NCBI RefSeq assembly: GCF_000471965.1 | Contig: NC_022550.1 | Span: forward strand, 310,001-374,000 | Length of the DNA stretch: 64,000 nucleotides | Source of the DNA: Blattabacterium sp. (Nauphoeta cinerea) | GTDB lineage: Bacteria > Bacteroidota > Bacteroidia > Flavobacteriales > Blattabacteriaceae | Direction of reading: 5' to 3' | Shown: piece by piece, positions 8,406 to 18,361 of the stretch | Position numbering within the stretch: the first letter of the stretch is position 1 | How the letters are laid out: each line of letters starts with the position of its first letter | Program-made: the position numbers and the translations under genes | The notes under the pieces: generated by a model | Seen by the model: only the letters and a program-made list of their open reading frames with translations | Told to the model about the DNA's origin: nothing | Databases searched by the model: none

Positions 8406-10079
8406 ATGAAAAAACCAAATAAATATACAGTTACTGCGGCTTTACCATATGCAAATGGCCCAATTCATATAGGACATTTGGCAGGAGTTTATTTACCTGC
8501 AGATATTTTTGTTCGTTTTCTTAGACGAAAAAAAATAGATGTTATTTTTATATGTGGATCGGATGAACATGGAGCCCCTATTGCTATACAAGCGAAAAAA
8601 GAAAAAAAAACTCCTCAAGAAATAGTCAATAAGTATCATGATATGATTAAAGATTGTTTTGATAATTTTGGTATACAATTTGATCATTATTCCAGAACCT
8701 CTACAAAAATTCATCACGAAATTTCTACATCCTTTTTTAAAAAACTTCATGAAAAAAAAAGATTTTTAAAAAAATATCTGAACAATATTATGACGAAAAA
8801 GAACAACAATTTTGCGGATAGGTACATATCTGGGACATGCCCCCATTGTAGAAATGAAGAAGCTTATGGAGATCAATGCGAAAATTGTGGAAGTCCGCTA
8901 ATCCCTGAAGATTTAATATATCCAAAATCGACTATAAGTGGAAGTTTTCCGATTTTAAAAAAAACTAAACATTGGTACTTTCCTTTAAATCAATATCAAA
9001 AATTTTTAGAAAAATGGATTTTAATTGATCATAAAAAAGATTGGAAAGTGAATGTGTATGGACAAGCAAAATCTTGGTTAGACCAAGGATTAAAACCTCG
9101 TGCGATAACAAGAGATTTAAATTGGGGAGTTCCTGTTTCTGAAGAAACAGGAAAAGTTTTATATGTATGGTTTGAAGCTCCTATCGGATACATTTCTTCT
9201 ACCATAGAATGGTCTAAACAAAAAAAAATAGATTGGGAACCTTATTGGAAAGACGAAAGGACCAAATTAATTCAGTTTATAGGAAAAGATAATATTGTTT
9301 TTCATTGCATTATTTTTCCAGTTATTCTTCAAGCATATAATAGTGGATATATCCTTCCAGATCAAATATTGGCTAATGAATTTCTTCATATAGAAAATAA
9401 GAAAATATCTACTTCTAAAAATTGGGCCGTATGGGTTCATGAATATTTAAAAGATTTTCCAAATCAACAGGATACCCTTCGTTATATTCTTATAGCTAAT
9501 ATGCCTGAAAAAAAAGATAATAATTTTAATTGGAAAGATTTTCAAAGAAAAAATAATACTGAGTTGATTGCTATATTAGGTAATTTTGTGAATAGAAGTC
9601 TAACTTTAATCCAAAAATATAATAAAGGCATTGTTCCTAAACCTGAAATGTTATCTATTAAGGATAAAAATATTTTAATAAAAATTAAAAATTATCCACA
9701 ATACATAGGTGATTTAATTGAATCTTATCAATTTCGAGAATCCTTAGCATGTTTTATGAATTTAGCTAGACTGGGAAACAAATATTTGACAGAAGAAGAA
9801 CCTTGGAACAATAAAAAGAAAGAAAAGCGTGTCAACACCATACTTTATGTATCGCTACAAATTGTTGGGATATTAGCTCAATTAGCAGAACCTTTTCTTC
9901 CACATACGGCAAAAAAATTGTTAAATATGCTTCGTTTGAAAACTTTTTTTTGGAATCAAATCAAAAACATAGAAGAAATTTTGTGTCCAGGACATGTCTT
10001 AGGAAAGACTACATTTTTATTTATAAAAATTACCAACGAAAGTATTGAAAAACAGATAAAAAAACTGAAAAATAGATGA
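8406..10079 (+). CDS. metG: Methionyl-tRNA synthetase, short form
   Basis: Charges tRNA-Met in the cytoplasm. HIGH is at residues 21-24, the zinc knuckle CPHC...CENCG at 145-161, and the KMSKS equivalent appears as KISTS in a KNWAVWVHEYL context. The product is 557 residues; Bacteroidetes enzymes are usually near 680 because of a C-terminal EMAP/Trbp111-like tRNA-binding domain, which is missing here. Residues about 123-136 do not resemble the family, but the adjacent frame of the same DNA (8771-8812) reads ISEQYYDEKEQQF, the expected family sequence. Two compensating indels therefore seem to bracket this segment. It is the only plus-strand gene before tRNA-Ser. Confidence 0.93.
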   Translation: MKKPNKYTVTAALPYANGPIHIGHLAGVYLPADIFVRFLRRKKIDVIFICGSDEHGAPIAIQAKKEKKTPQEIVNKYHDMIKDCFDNFGIQFDHYSRTSTKIHHEISTSFFKKLHEKKRFLKKYLNNIMTKKNNNFADRYISGTCPHCRNEEAYGDQCENCGSPLIPEDLIYPKSTISGSFPILKKTKHWYFPLNQYQKFLEKWILIDHKKDWKVNVYGQAKSWLDQGLKPRAITRDLNWGVPVSEETGKVLYVWFEAPIGYISSTIEWSKQKKIDWEPYWKDERTKLIQFIGKDNIVFHCIIFPVILQAYNSGYILPDQILANEFLHIENKKISTSKNWAVWVHEYLKDFPNQQDTLRYILIANMPEKKDNNFNWKDFQRKNNTELIAILGNFVNRSLTLIQKYNKGIVPKPEMLSIKDKNILIKIKNYPQYIGDLIESYQFRESLACFMNLARLGNKYLTEEEPWNNKKKEKRVNTILYVSLQIVGILAQLAEPFLPHTAKKLLNMLRLKTFFWNQIKNIEEILCPGHVLGKTTFLFIKITNESIEKQIKKLKNR

Positions 10080-10105
10080 AAAAATAAATGATTGATTATG
10101 TTGAC

Positions 10106-10193
<88 letters not shown>

Positions 10194-10214
10194 ATATTTA
10201 TTTATTGGTGTGGG

Positions 10215-11453
10215 TTACATGTGTATGTGTACTATATTCCTGATAAGATCTTGCATTGTTTCTCTTTTTCTTATAAGAAAATCTTTTCCCTTAAAAATCA
10301 TAACTTCAGAAGGTCTATAACGAGAATTATAATTGGAAGACATAGAAAAACAATAAGCTCCTGCATTCTTAATGCATAAAATGTCTCCTTCACGGATTTC
10401 TCTAACTTTTCTATTAAATCCAAAAGTATCCGATTCGCAAATATATCCTACCACTGTGTAAAAACGAAAACGACCATTTGGGTTTGAAATATTTTCAATA
10501 CAATGATAAGCATCATAAAACATAGGACGAAGAAAATGATTGAATCCTGAATTTACTCCAGCGAATACAGTAGAAATAGTATGTTTAATAACATTTACAC
10601 TAACTAAAAAATATCCAGATTCACTAACTATAAATTTACCTGGTTCTAATATCAAAGTAATTTGACTTCCATAAGTTTTACAAAAATCTTCAAATTTTTC
10701 TGTAATAGAGGAACTTAAAAAATTAATATCTGTTTTGACATCATTTTCTTTGTATGGAACTTTAAACCCACTTCCGAAATCAATATAATCAATATTTTGA
10801 AAATCACTAGCTGTTTGAAACAATATTTTAGCACCTGATAAAAAGGATTTTATATCTGATATATCAGATCCTGTATGCATATGAAATCCTTCGATTTTAA
10901 GTCCGGTATTCTTTAATATTCTTTTTATATGAGGAATTTGATAATGAGAAATCCCAAATTTAGAATCAATATGTCCTACTGAAATCTTAGAATTTCCTCC
11001 TGCCATAATATGCGGATTAATTCTAATTCCTATAGCATAATCAGGATAAGATTCTCCAAATTGTTCTAAAATAGATAGATTATCTAAATTAATTCTAACC
11101 CCGAAATCAACAGCCTTTTTTATTTCTTGAATAGAAACACAATTAGGTGTGAATATAATACTTTTAGGATGAAAACCTGCTTTTAATCCTAATTCTACTT
11201 CTTGAATTGACACGGTGTCTAATCCACTTCCCAATTTTTGCAAAAATTTTAATATATTTAGATTCGTGTTAGCTTTACAGGCATAATTAATAATTAAATT
11301 TTTTATGCCATGAAAAGCCTTTTTCATTTTCATATATTGTTTCCTTATTTTGCAAGAATCATATACGTAAAGTGGAGTTCCATATTTTTTTGCGAGTTGA
11401 ATTAAGTATTCTCCCTGAACTGAGTTCCTCTTATTTTCTAATTCATGCATCAT
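10215..11453 (-). CDS. lysA: Diaminopimelate decarboxylase
   Basis: The last step of lysine synthesis, removing CO2 from meso-diaminopimelate with PLP. The 412 residues fit the family. The PLP lysine is in YACKANTN (around residue 63), the HxHTGSD motif near 200 reads FHMHTGSDIS, the phosphate-binding glycines read DFGSGF, and C-terminal YICESDTF carries the catalytic Cys of the dimer interface. Two adjacent ATGs make the start uncertain by one codon. It lies three bases after lon on the same strand and is followed by tRNA-Ser. Confidence 0.95.
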   Translation of the reverse strand: MMHELENKRNSVQGEYLIQLAKKYGTPLYVYDSCKIRKQYMKMKKAFHGIKNLIINYACKANTNLNILKFLQKLGSGLDTVSIQEVELGLKAGFHPKSIIFTPNCVSIQEIKKAVDFGVRINLDNLSILEQFGESYPDYAIGIRINPHIMAGGNSKISVGHIDSKFGISHYQIPHIKRILKNTGLKIEGFHMHTGSDISDIKSFLSGAKILFQTASDFQNIDYIDFGSGFKVPYKENDVKTDINFLSSSITEKFEDFCKTYGSQITLILEPGKFIVSESGYFLVSVNVIKHTISTVFAGVNSGFNHFLRPMFYDAYHCIENISNPNGRFRFYTVVGYICESDTFGFNRKVREIREGDILCIKNAGAYCFSMSSNYNSRYRPSEVMIFKGKDFLIRKRETMQDLIRNIVHIHM

Positions 11454-11456
11454 AAT

Positions 11457-13859
11457 TTACAATAAAGCTAAATAAATGACATCATTCATATTTCTGACAT
11501 AATCAAAGGTTAATCCTTTTAAGTGTTCGGTTTTAATTTCTTCTACATCTTTTTTATTCTCTTGTGATAGAATAATTTCTTTAATATTAGCACGTTTAGC
11601 TGCTAGAATTTTTTCTTTAATTCCACCAACAGGGAGAACTTTCCCTCTTAGAGTGATTTCTCCTGTCATAGCTAAATGAGGTCTTAACTTTCTTTTGGTA
11701 AAACTTGATACTAAAGATGTTAACATTGTTATTCCTGCAGATGGTCCATCTTTAGGGACTGCACCTTCAGGAACGTGAACATGTACATTTTTTTCTTCAA
11801 ACATTATAGGATCTATATTAAATTCTTTATAATGAGCTTTAATGTACTGTAAAGCAATTGTAGCAGATTCTTTCATCACCTCTCCTAAATTCCCAGTAAT
11901 ACTTAAATGACCTTTCCCTTTAGATAAACTGGATTCAATATATAAAATATCTCCCCCAAAATGAGTCCAAGCTAAACCAGTCACCACACCTGGAACATTA
12001 TTTTCTTCATAACGATCTGGATCATTGGGGATTCCAAGAATACTTTCTATTTTTTCAATACTCAAAAGCTTTACATATTTTTTATTCATCGCAATATGTT
12101 TAGCTACATAACGTGCTAATTTAGCAATATGTTTTTCTAAAGTTCTTAATCCAGATTCTCTTGTATAACTTTCAATGACTTTTTCTATCTGTTTCGTCCC
12201 AAGTATTAAATCTGATTTTTTTAATCCATTATCTTTTAATTGTTTGGGTAATATGTGTTTTTTTACAATTTGTGTTTTTTCTTCTACAGTATATCCATTC
12301 ATTTCTATAACCTCCATTCGATCTATTAGAGCAGGTTGAATATGGGAAAGTGAATTTGCTGTAGCAATAAATAACACTTTTGATAAATCGTAACCCATTT
12401 CTAAAAAATTATCGTAAAATGAGGTGTTTTGTTCCGGATCTAAAACTTCCAACATAGCAGAAGAAGGATCTCCATTTGTTCCTATTCCCATTTTGTCTAT
12501 TTCGTCTATAACAAAAACTGGATTTGAAGTTCCTACTTTTCGAATAGATTGTAATAACCTACCAGGCATAGCTCCTATATAAGTCCTTCTATGTCCCCGT
12601 ATTTCTGATTCATCATGCAATCCTCCCAAAGAAATGCGAACGTATTTTCTTTTCAGCGCGGTAGCTATAGATCTTCCTAAAGAAGTTTTTCCAACTCCAG
12701 GTGGACCATAAAAACATAGAATAGGGGAACGCATATCTCCTCTCAATTTTAATACAGCTAAATATTCTATAATACGCTCTTTAACTTTTTCTAATCCATA
12801 ATGATCTCTATCTAATATTTTTTGTGCATATTCTAAATCAAAATTATCCTTTGAATATCTCCCCCAAGGTAGATCAATCATTAATTCAAGATAATTTCTT
12901 TGAACCGTATATTCTGGCATTTGAGGATTAGTTCTTTGCATTTTTAGCAATTCTCTGTCAAACTGTTTTTTTGCTTCCTTTGGCCATTTTTTTCTGGAAG
13001 CTTTAACACGCATTTCGTCTATTTCTTTTTCATAAGAAATGTCTCCCAGTTCTTCTTGGATAGCTTTGATTTGCTGATGCAAGAAATATTCTCTTTGTTG
13101 CTGGTCCATATCACTCCGAACACGGGATTGAATATCGTTTTTTAATTTAATTTGTTGATGTTCTACATTTAGAAAACGCAATGTTTCCATTGCTCTTTTT
13201 TTCAAATCATCGTATTCTAACAATTTTTGTTTATCTCTAGTAGCTAAATTCATATTAGCTGCTACGAAATTTATTAAGAAAGAAGGACTTTCTATATTAC
13301 GAATAGCAATGCTTGCTTCTGATGGAATGTTGGGATTATCTTGAATAATTTTTATAGCTATTTCTTTTATAGATTCTACTAAAGCAAGGTATTCTTTATC
13401 CTTACAGGAAGGTTTATTTTCTTCTAACGCTATAATTTCTGCTTTAAAATATGGATCATTTTGAATAAAACGATTGACTTTAAATCTCCTTTTTCCCTGC
13501 AAAATAACAGTGGTATTTCCATCAGGCATTTTCAATAATTTCAATATTTTAGCAACCGTTCCAATAGAATACAAATCTTTTTCACTAAGATTTTCGATTC
13601 CAGAATTTTTTTGTGTTAATACTCCAACTGTTTTATCTAATCCATAAGCATCTTGCAACAATTGTATGGATCCACTTTTTCCTGCTATAATTGGAAAAAC
13701 AATTCCAGAATACAAAACCATATTTCTTACTGTTAAGATACATAATTGTTCAGGAATATCGTCTTTAAGCAATTGATCTTCTTCATCTTGACTCATTAAG
13801 GGTATAAACTCAGCTTCAGACTCGAATCCAGATTCTGTAAATATATTTTTTAATAACAT
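11457..13859 (-). CDS. lon: ATP-dependent protease La
   Basis: Degrades misfolded and short-lived regulatory proteins in the cytoplasm. An N-terminal substrate domain (SEAEFIPL onward) is followed by the AAA+ module with Walker [10 protein letters not shown] and Walker [10 protein letters not shown]. The protease domain carries catalytic Ser in [10 protein letters not shown] and Lys in [13 protein letters not shown]. About 800 residues, full length. The ATG at 13859 fits the start of homologous sequence; the frame stays open to an ATG at 13919, so up to 20 more residues are possible. It reads directly into lysA. Nothing recognisable as a heat-shock element was seen in the 130 bases upstream. 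Confidence 0.95.
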   Translation of the reverse strand: MLLKNIFTESGFESEAEFIPLMSQDEEDQLLKDDIPEQLCILTVRNMVLYSGIVFPIIAGKSGSIQLLQDAYGLDKTVGVLTQKNSGIENLSEKDLYSIGTVAKILKLLKMPDGNTTVILQGKRRFKVNRFIQNDPYFKAEIIALEENKPSCKDKEYLALVESIKEIAIKIIQDNPNIPSEASIAIRNIESPSFLINFVAANMNLATRDKQKLLEYDDLKKRAMETLRFLNVEHQQIKLKNDIQSRVRSDMDQQQREYFLHQQIKAIQEELGDISYEKEIDEMRVKASRKKWPKEAKKQFDRELLKMQRTNPQMPEYTVQRNYLELMIDLPWGRYSKDNFDLEYAQKILDRDHYGLEKVKERIIEYLAVLKLRGDMRSPILCFYGPPGVGKTSLGRSIATALKRKYVRISLGGLHDESEIRGHRRTYIGAMPGRLLQSIRKVGTSNPVFVIDEIDKMGIGTNGDPSSAMLEVLDPEQNTSFYDNFLEMGYDLSKVLFIATANSLSHIQPALIDRMEVIEMNGYTVEEKTQIVKKHILPKQLKDNGLKKSDLILGTKQIEKVIESYTRESGLRTLEKHIAKLARYVAKHIAMNKKYVKLLSIEKIESILGIPNDPDRYEENNVPGVVTGLAWTHFGGDILYIESSLSKGKGHLSITGNLGEVMKESATIALQYIKAHYKEFNIDPIMFEEKNVHVHVPEGAVPKDGPSAGITMLTSLVSSFTKRKLRPHLAMTGEITLRGKVLPVGGIKEKILAAKRANIKEIILSQENKKDVEEIKTEHLKGLTFDYVRNMNDVIYLALL

Positions 13860-13995
13860 AAAAAAAATAGATTTCTGACTTAAATGATGCATTAATTTTA
13901 CGCAAAAATTAGTACACATTTATTAAATTAAATATACTGTTTTCTATATGAAAAACAAAACCATCTATACGGACTTAAATAAGTGCTGACAATTG

Positions 13996-16002
13996 TTAAA
14001 ATTGATTGATTTTTTCTTTTTTAAGCATTTTCAAAAAAATATGTTCTGTCAAAATTATGACGTGATTTTTTTTCATACTTTTTTCTAATTTAGAACCAAA
14101 ATTTTTTCCAACTACTATAAAATTAATTTTATTATTGACAGTATTATATACTTTTCCACCTAAAAATTCTACTATATTTTTAGCTTCATTCCGGGTCATA
14201 CAAGATAATTTCCCTGTAAATACAAAAGATTTTTCTTTAATAAAAGAATATTTTTTCATCATAGAACATTTCGAAATATGTAATCCATATTTGACAAGCA
14301 TTTTAATTATATGTTGATGTTCGGTCTTTGAAAAATAAGTTATGATGCTTTTTGCAATTTTTTTTCCTATACCAGAAATAGAAATTAAACGATCATAACT
14401 TGCATGCATTAAAGAATGTATATTCCCAAAATTTTCTGTTAATTTTTGAGATATATATTCTCCTACATAACGAACCCCTAAGGAAAATAATACTTTATAA
14501 TAAGGGTTTTCTTTAGATTTTTCTATATTTTTTATAATACCATATGCTAATTTTTCTCTGACTCCATCAATCTGAAGTAGTTCTTCTTTTTTCAATTCAT
14601 ATAAATCACAAAAATTATATAAAAAACCTTTTTTATATAGTTTATTTATCATTTTCCTTCCAATTTTTTTTATATTCATAACATTTACAAAATGTATTAT
14701 TTTTTCTATTTTTTTAGAAAAACAATTCTGATTCATACAATAGAATAATTTGTGTTTTTTTTCTAAAACACTATGACATGATGGACATTTTTTTAAAAAA
14801 AATACAGGAAAGGTTTTATCTGATCTTTTTTTGATGTTTATTTTTGTGACTTTTGGAATGATATCTCCTCCTTTTTCTAATAAAAGCGTATCTCCATAAT
14901 AAATTCCCATTTTTTGTATAAAATTATTATTATAAAGTCCAACTCTTTTTATTGTCGTTCCAGTAATTGCAATAGGTGCAACATGAGCTACAGGAGTAAT
15001 GACTCCTGTACGTCCTACTTGAAACGTAATATTTAATAATTTGGTCTCCGACAATTTTTGTTTAAATTTATAAGCTATAGCCCAACGTGGATATTTATTG
15101 GTAAATCCTAAAATAGATTGTTTTTGATATTCATTGACTTTGATAACTATTCCGTCCGTTTGATACGGAAGTTTATTTTGACAAACTTTCCAAAAGTCTA
15201 TAAAATGGAAAACTTCTTTCATATTTCTACAAATACGTGCTGTTTCCGGTACTTGAAAACCCCAATATTTTATGTATTTTATGGCTTCATATTGTGTGTC
15301 AAAAGGTAAATTATTTCCTACAGAATGAAATGCTATACAAAATAAATCTCTTTTACGTACTTCTTTATGATCATGAATTTTTAGTGTTCCACTGGCCGTA
15401 TTTCTGGGATTAGAATAAGGTTTTTGTCCATTTTTGATACGTTTTTTATTGATTTTTATAAAATTTTTTATAGAAAGAAAAATTTCTCCACGTATTTCAA
15501 GATATGTAGGATAGTTATCTCCTTTTAACTTACAAGGGATGTATTTGATCGTTTGAATATTTTTTGTAACATCTTCTCCTTTTTCTCCATCCCCACGAGT
15601 TACTGCATTTGTTAAAAAACCGTTTTGATAAATTAAATTAATAGATACTCCATCATATTTGGGTTCACATATAAAAGATAAAGAATGAACTGATTTACTA
15701 ATTTTTTTTTCCCAAATTATTAATTCTTTTTTAGAATAGGCGTTTTGAATGGAATACATTTTGTATTTATGATAAACAGTAGAAATGGAGTTGTGACTAG
15801 GAATTTTTGCTCCTATTTTCATTGTAGGAGAAGTAGAATCCTGTAATTCAGGATATTTTTTCTCTAAAAAAGATAATTCTTTTAATTTTTTATCAAAAAA
15901 ATCATCTGATACTTCGGAAATACCAAAATTATAATATTGATCATTATATTTTAATAATTTTTTTCTGAGTTGGTATATTTTTTTTTCTATTTTTTTATTC
16001 AT
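13996..16002 (-). CDS. ligA: NAD-dependent DNA ligase
   Basis: Seals nicks in replication and repair, using NAD as AMP donor. From the ATG at 16002 the protein has 668 residues, the normal length. The adenylation lysine is in CEPKYDGVSI, and the NAD-binding Ia domain precedes it (YYNFGISEVSDD). The OB fold (QVGRTGVITPVA), zinc-finger cysteines (CPSC...CMNQNC), helix-hairpin-helix repeats (IDGVRE, ISGIGKK) and a C-terminal BRCT domain (SFVFTGKLSCMTRNEA) follow in order. A GTG 13 codons upstream would overlap prmC and is not needed. Confidence 0.96.
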   Translation of the reverse strand: MNKKIEKKIYQLRKKLLKYNDQYYNFGISEVSDDFFDKKLKELSFLEKKYPELQDSTSPTMKIGAKIPSHNSISTVYHKYKMYSIQNAYSKKELIIWEKKISKSVHSLSFICEPKYDGVSINLIYQNGFLTNAVTRGDGEKGEDVTKNIQTIKYIPCKLKGDNYPTYLEIRGEIFLSIKNFIKINKKRIKNGQKPYSNPRNTASGTLKIHDHKEVRKRDLFCIAFHSVGNNLPFDTQYEAIKYIKYWGFQVPETARICRNMKEVFHFIDFWKVCQNKLPYQTDGIVIKVNEYQKQSILGFTNKYPRWAIAYKFKQKLSETKLLNITFQVGRTGVITPVAHVAPIAITGTTIKRVGLYNNNFIQKMGIYYGDTLLLEKGGDIIPKVTKINIKKRSDKTFPVFFLKKCPSCHSVLEKKHKLFYCMNQNCFSKKIEKIIHFVNVMNIKKIGRKMINKLYKKGFLYNFCDLYELKKEELLQIDGVREKLAYGIIKNIEKSKENPYYKVLFSLGVRYVGEYISQKLTENFGNIHSLMHASYDRLISISGIGKKIAKSIITYFSKTEHQHIIKMLVKYGLHISKCSMMKKYSFIKEKSFVFTGKLSCMTRNEAKNIVEFLGGKVYNTVNNKINFIVVGKNFGSKLEKSMKKNHVIILTEHIFLKMLKKEKINQF

Positions 16003-16012
16003 ATTTTTTATT

Positions 16013-16903
16013 TTATTTTTCGTTTGCGGAATAAACTGCACGAACCATTCTAAAAAAGCCTTGAAAATCTTTTCTTATTTCGATATTTAGAAATCCTCTT
16101 TTTTTCAAAAGATCAATAATATCTGAATAAATAAATTGATTTATTTCAAAGTAAACATAGATAATTCCAGTTAATCTTTTTTGGATCCAAAAAGAAATTT
16201 TTTTGTAAAAAATTAAAGGATCCTCGTCAGGAACAAATAAAGCTTGATAAGGTTCGTATTGAACAATATTTGGATGTAGAAGTTTTTTTTCAGATAGTTT
16301 AACATAAGGAGGATTACTTACGATAATGTGAACAAAATTTTTATTCATGTTTGATGGGATTTCATTTTTCAATATGTCTATATTTTTTAATGAAATTTTG
16401 ACATTATGTAATTTTGCATTTTTATGAGCAATGTCAAGAGCCTTTTGATCAAAATCAATGGCATGAATGTGTGAAATTTCAGGTTTTTTCTTTTTTAAAG
16501 TAATACTAATACATCCACTTCCTGTTCCAATATCAAATACTTGAACAGGATAATTGCAGTTTTTATGATCCTGCAAAATCCAGTATACAAGTTCTTCTGT
16601 TTCTGGTCTTGGAATGAACACTTTTTCATTAACAATAAATTTCATCCCCCAAAAGTAAGCTTGACCAATTACATATTGTATGGGTCTATTTTTTTTTAAT
16701 TCCCATAATTTTTTTATTAATTTTTCATAAGTAAAAAAATTAATTTTTTCTTTTCTACTCAATCGCAACAAAATAGTTGTTTTATCACATTTTAAAATAT
16801 GGGTCGTAAGTAAAAAAAAGATGCTTTCTATTTCTTTAGGTTCTGTATATAAATCTTGAAGAGTATTTTGAAAAATACGGTAAAATTTGTCAAAAGATAT
16901 CAT
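16013..16903 (-). CDS. prmC: Release factor N5-glutamine methyltransferase
   Basis: Methylates the GGQ glutamine of peptide-chain release factors. It has 296 residues with a helical N-terminal domain, the SAM-binding motif FDIGTGSGCISI, the acidic loop HAIDFDQKA and the catalytic NPPYV. Relatives are about 285 residues. It is the first gene of the minus-strand run prmC-ligA-lon-lysA and is divergent from mnmE, with a 54-base gap. Confidence 0.94.
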   Translation of the reverse strand: MISFDKFYRIFQNTLQDLYTEPKEIESIFFLLTTHILKCDKTTILLRLSRKEKINFFTYEKLIKKLWELKKNRPIQYVIGQAYFWGMKFIVNEKVFIPRPETEELVYWILQDHKNCNYPVQVFDIGTGSGCISITLKKKKPEISHIHAIDFDQKALDIAHKNAKLHNVKISLKNIDILKNEIPSNMNKNFVHIIVSNPPYVKLSEKKLLHPNIVQYEPYQALFVPDEDPLIFYKKISFWIQKRLTGIIYVYFEINQFIYSDIIDLLKKRGFLNIEIRKDFQGFFRMVRAVYSANEK

Positions 16904-16957
16904 ATGACGAAATTAAAATGATGCGAATTTCAAAAAAAAATATTTATTTTGTGATTT

Positions 16958-18349
16958 ATGTTAGATTTAGATGACGATACCATTGTTGCTTTAGCAACTC
17001 CTATTGGATCTAGTGCTATTTCTGTTATTCGTATTTCTGGTAAAAATTCCATATCTATAATTGAAAATATTTTTTTTTCTGTTAAACCTGGAAAAAAACT
17101 GGAAAAGCAGTCTACACATACAATTCATTTAGGATATATTGTTGCAGAAAGTAATAATTTATTAGATCAAGTTTTAGTTTCTATTTTTAAATCTCCTTTT
17201 TCTTATACAGGAGAGAATATGATAGAGATTTCTTGTCATGGATCTTATTATATTCAACAACAGATTTTGCAATTGATCATTAGAAAAGGAATACGTTTAG
17301 CTCGTCCTGGAGAATTTACATTTCGTGCTTTTATAAATAAAAAAATGGATTTATCACAAGCAGAAGCTATAGCTGATTTGATTATGTCTGAAAACAAAAT
17401 TTGTCATGAAATATCTTTACAACATATTAAAGGATCATTATCTAATACTATTAAGGATTTAAGAAAAAAATTGTTAGATTTCGTGTCTTTACTAGAATTA
17501 GAATTAGATTTTTCTGAAGAGAATGTGATTTTTGCTAAGAGATCAGAACTTTTTTCTTTTTTACAAGAATTAAAAGAAATTCTAAAAGATTTAATTGAAT
17601 CTTTTTCATTAGGAAATGCCATAAAAAAAGGAATTTATGTGGTTATTATTGGAAAACCCAATGTTGGGAAATCTACTTTTTTTAATCAGGCGGTTCAGGA
17701 AGATCGTTCCATTATATCCCATATAGAAGGAACAACTAGAGATTATGTGGAAGGAGAAATTATTTTAAATGGAATTCTTTTTCATTTTTTGGATACAGCA
17801 GGGATTAGAAAAACTAAAGATCCTATAGAAATGATGGGAGTGGAAAAAACCATGAAAAAAATAGAAGAGGCTCAAGTCATATTATATATTTTTGATTCTT
17901 CGGATCAAGAAAAACAAAAAATTCTTAATGATATTCAAAGAATTCAAAAAAAATATCCATTAAAAAATATTTTTGTCATAGCGAATAAATCAGATTTATC
18001 TGATTTTTATGATTTTGAAAATTTCAAATCAAAGATTCCTTATTTTTTCGAAATTTCGTCAAAAAATTATCATGAAGTCAAAAGGGTACTCAATGTTTTG
18101 AGTTTTTTGTTTTTAGATAAATTAAAAGAAAAAAAAATAGTGGTTACACAAAATAGACATTATGAAGCTTTGAAACGATCATTAAGGGAACTTTCATTAG
18201 CACATAATGCTTTGAATAAAGGATTTTCGGTTGATTTAATATCAATATATATTAAAGAAACATTACGATATTTAGGAGAAATTTCGGGAGAAATCACGAG
18301 TGAAGATATACTAAAAAATATTTTTTCAAAATTTTGCATTGGAAAATAA
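16958..18349 (+). CDS. mnmE: tRNA uridine-34 modification GTPase MnmE
   Basis: With MnmG it installs the carboxymethylaminomethyl group on U34 of certain tRNAs. The 463 residues contain the N-terminal tetrahydrofolate-binding domain, an inserted G domain with GKPNVGKST (around residue 231), DTAGIRKT and NKSD, and the C-terminal FCIGK with the conserved Cys of the CxGK signature. All parts look intact. gltX follows 12 bases later, suggesting joint transcription. Confidence 0.96.
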   Translation: MLDLDDDTIVALATPIGSSAISVIRISGKNSISIIENIFFSVKPGKKLEKQSTHTIHLGYIVAESNNLLDQVLVSIFKSPFSYTGENMIEISCHGSYYIQQQILQLIIRKGIRLARPGEFTFRAFINKKMDLSQAEAIADLIMSENKICHEISLQHIKGSLSNTIKDLRKKLLDFVSLLELELDFSEENVIFAKRSELFSFLQELKEILKDLIESFSLGNAIKKGIYVVIIGKPNVGKSTFFNQAVQEDRSIISHIEGTTRDYVEGEIILNGILFHFLDTAGIRKTKDPIEMMGVEKTMKKIEEAQVILYIFDSSDQEKQKILNDIQRIQKKYPLKNIFVIANKSDLSDFYDFENFKSKIPYFFEISSKNYHEVKRVLNVLSFLFLDKLKEKKIVVTQNRHYEALKRSLRELSLAHNALNKGFSVDLISIYIKETLRYLGEISGEITSEDILKNIFSKFCIGK

Positions 18350-18361
18350 GATTTATCAATT

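Noticed and set aside
10854-10869. 16-bp palindrome inside lysA
   Set aside because: Short and A/T-dominated; expected by chance a few times in a window of this base composition.
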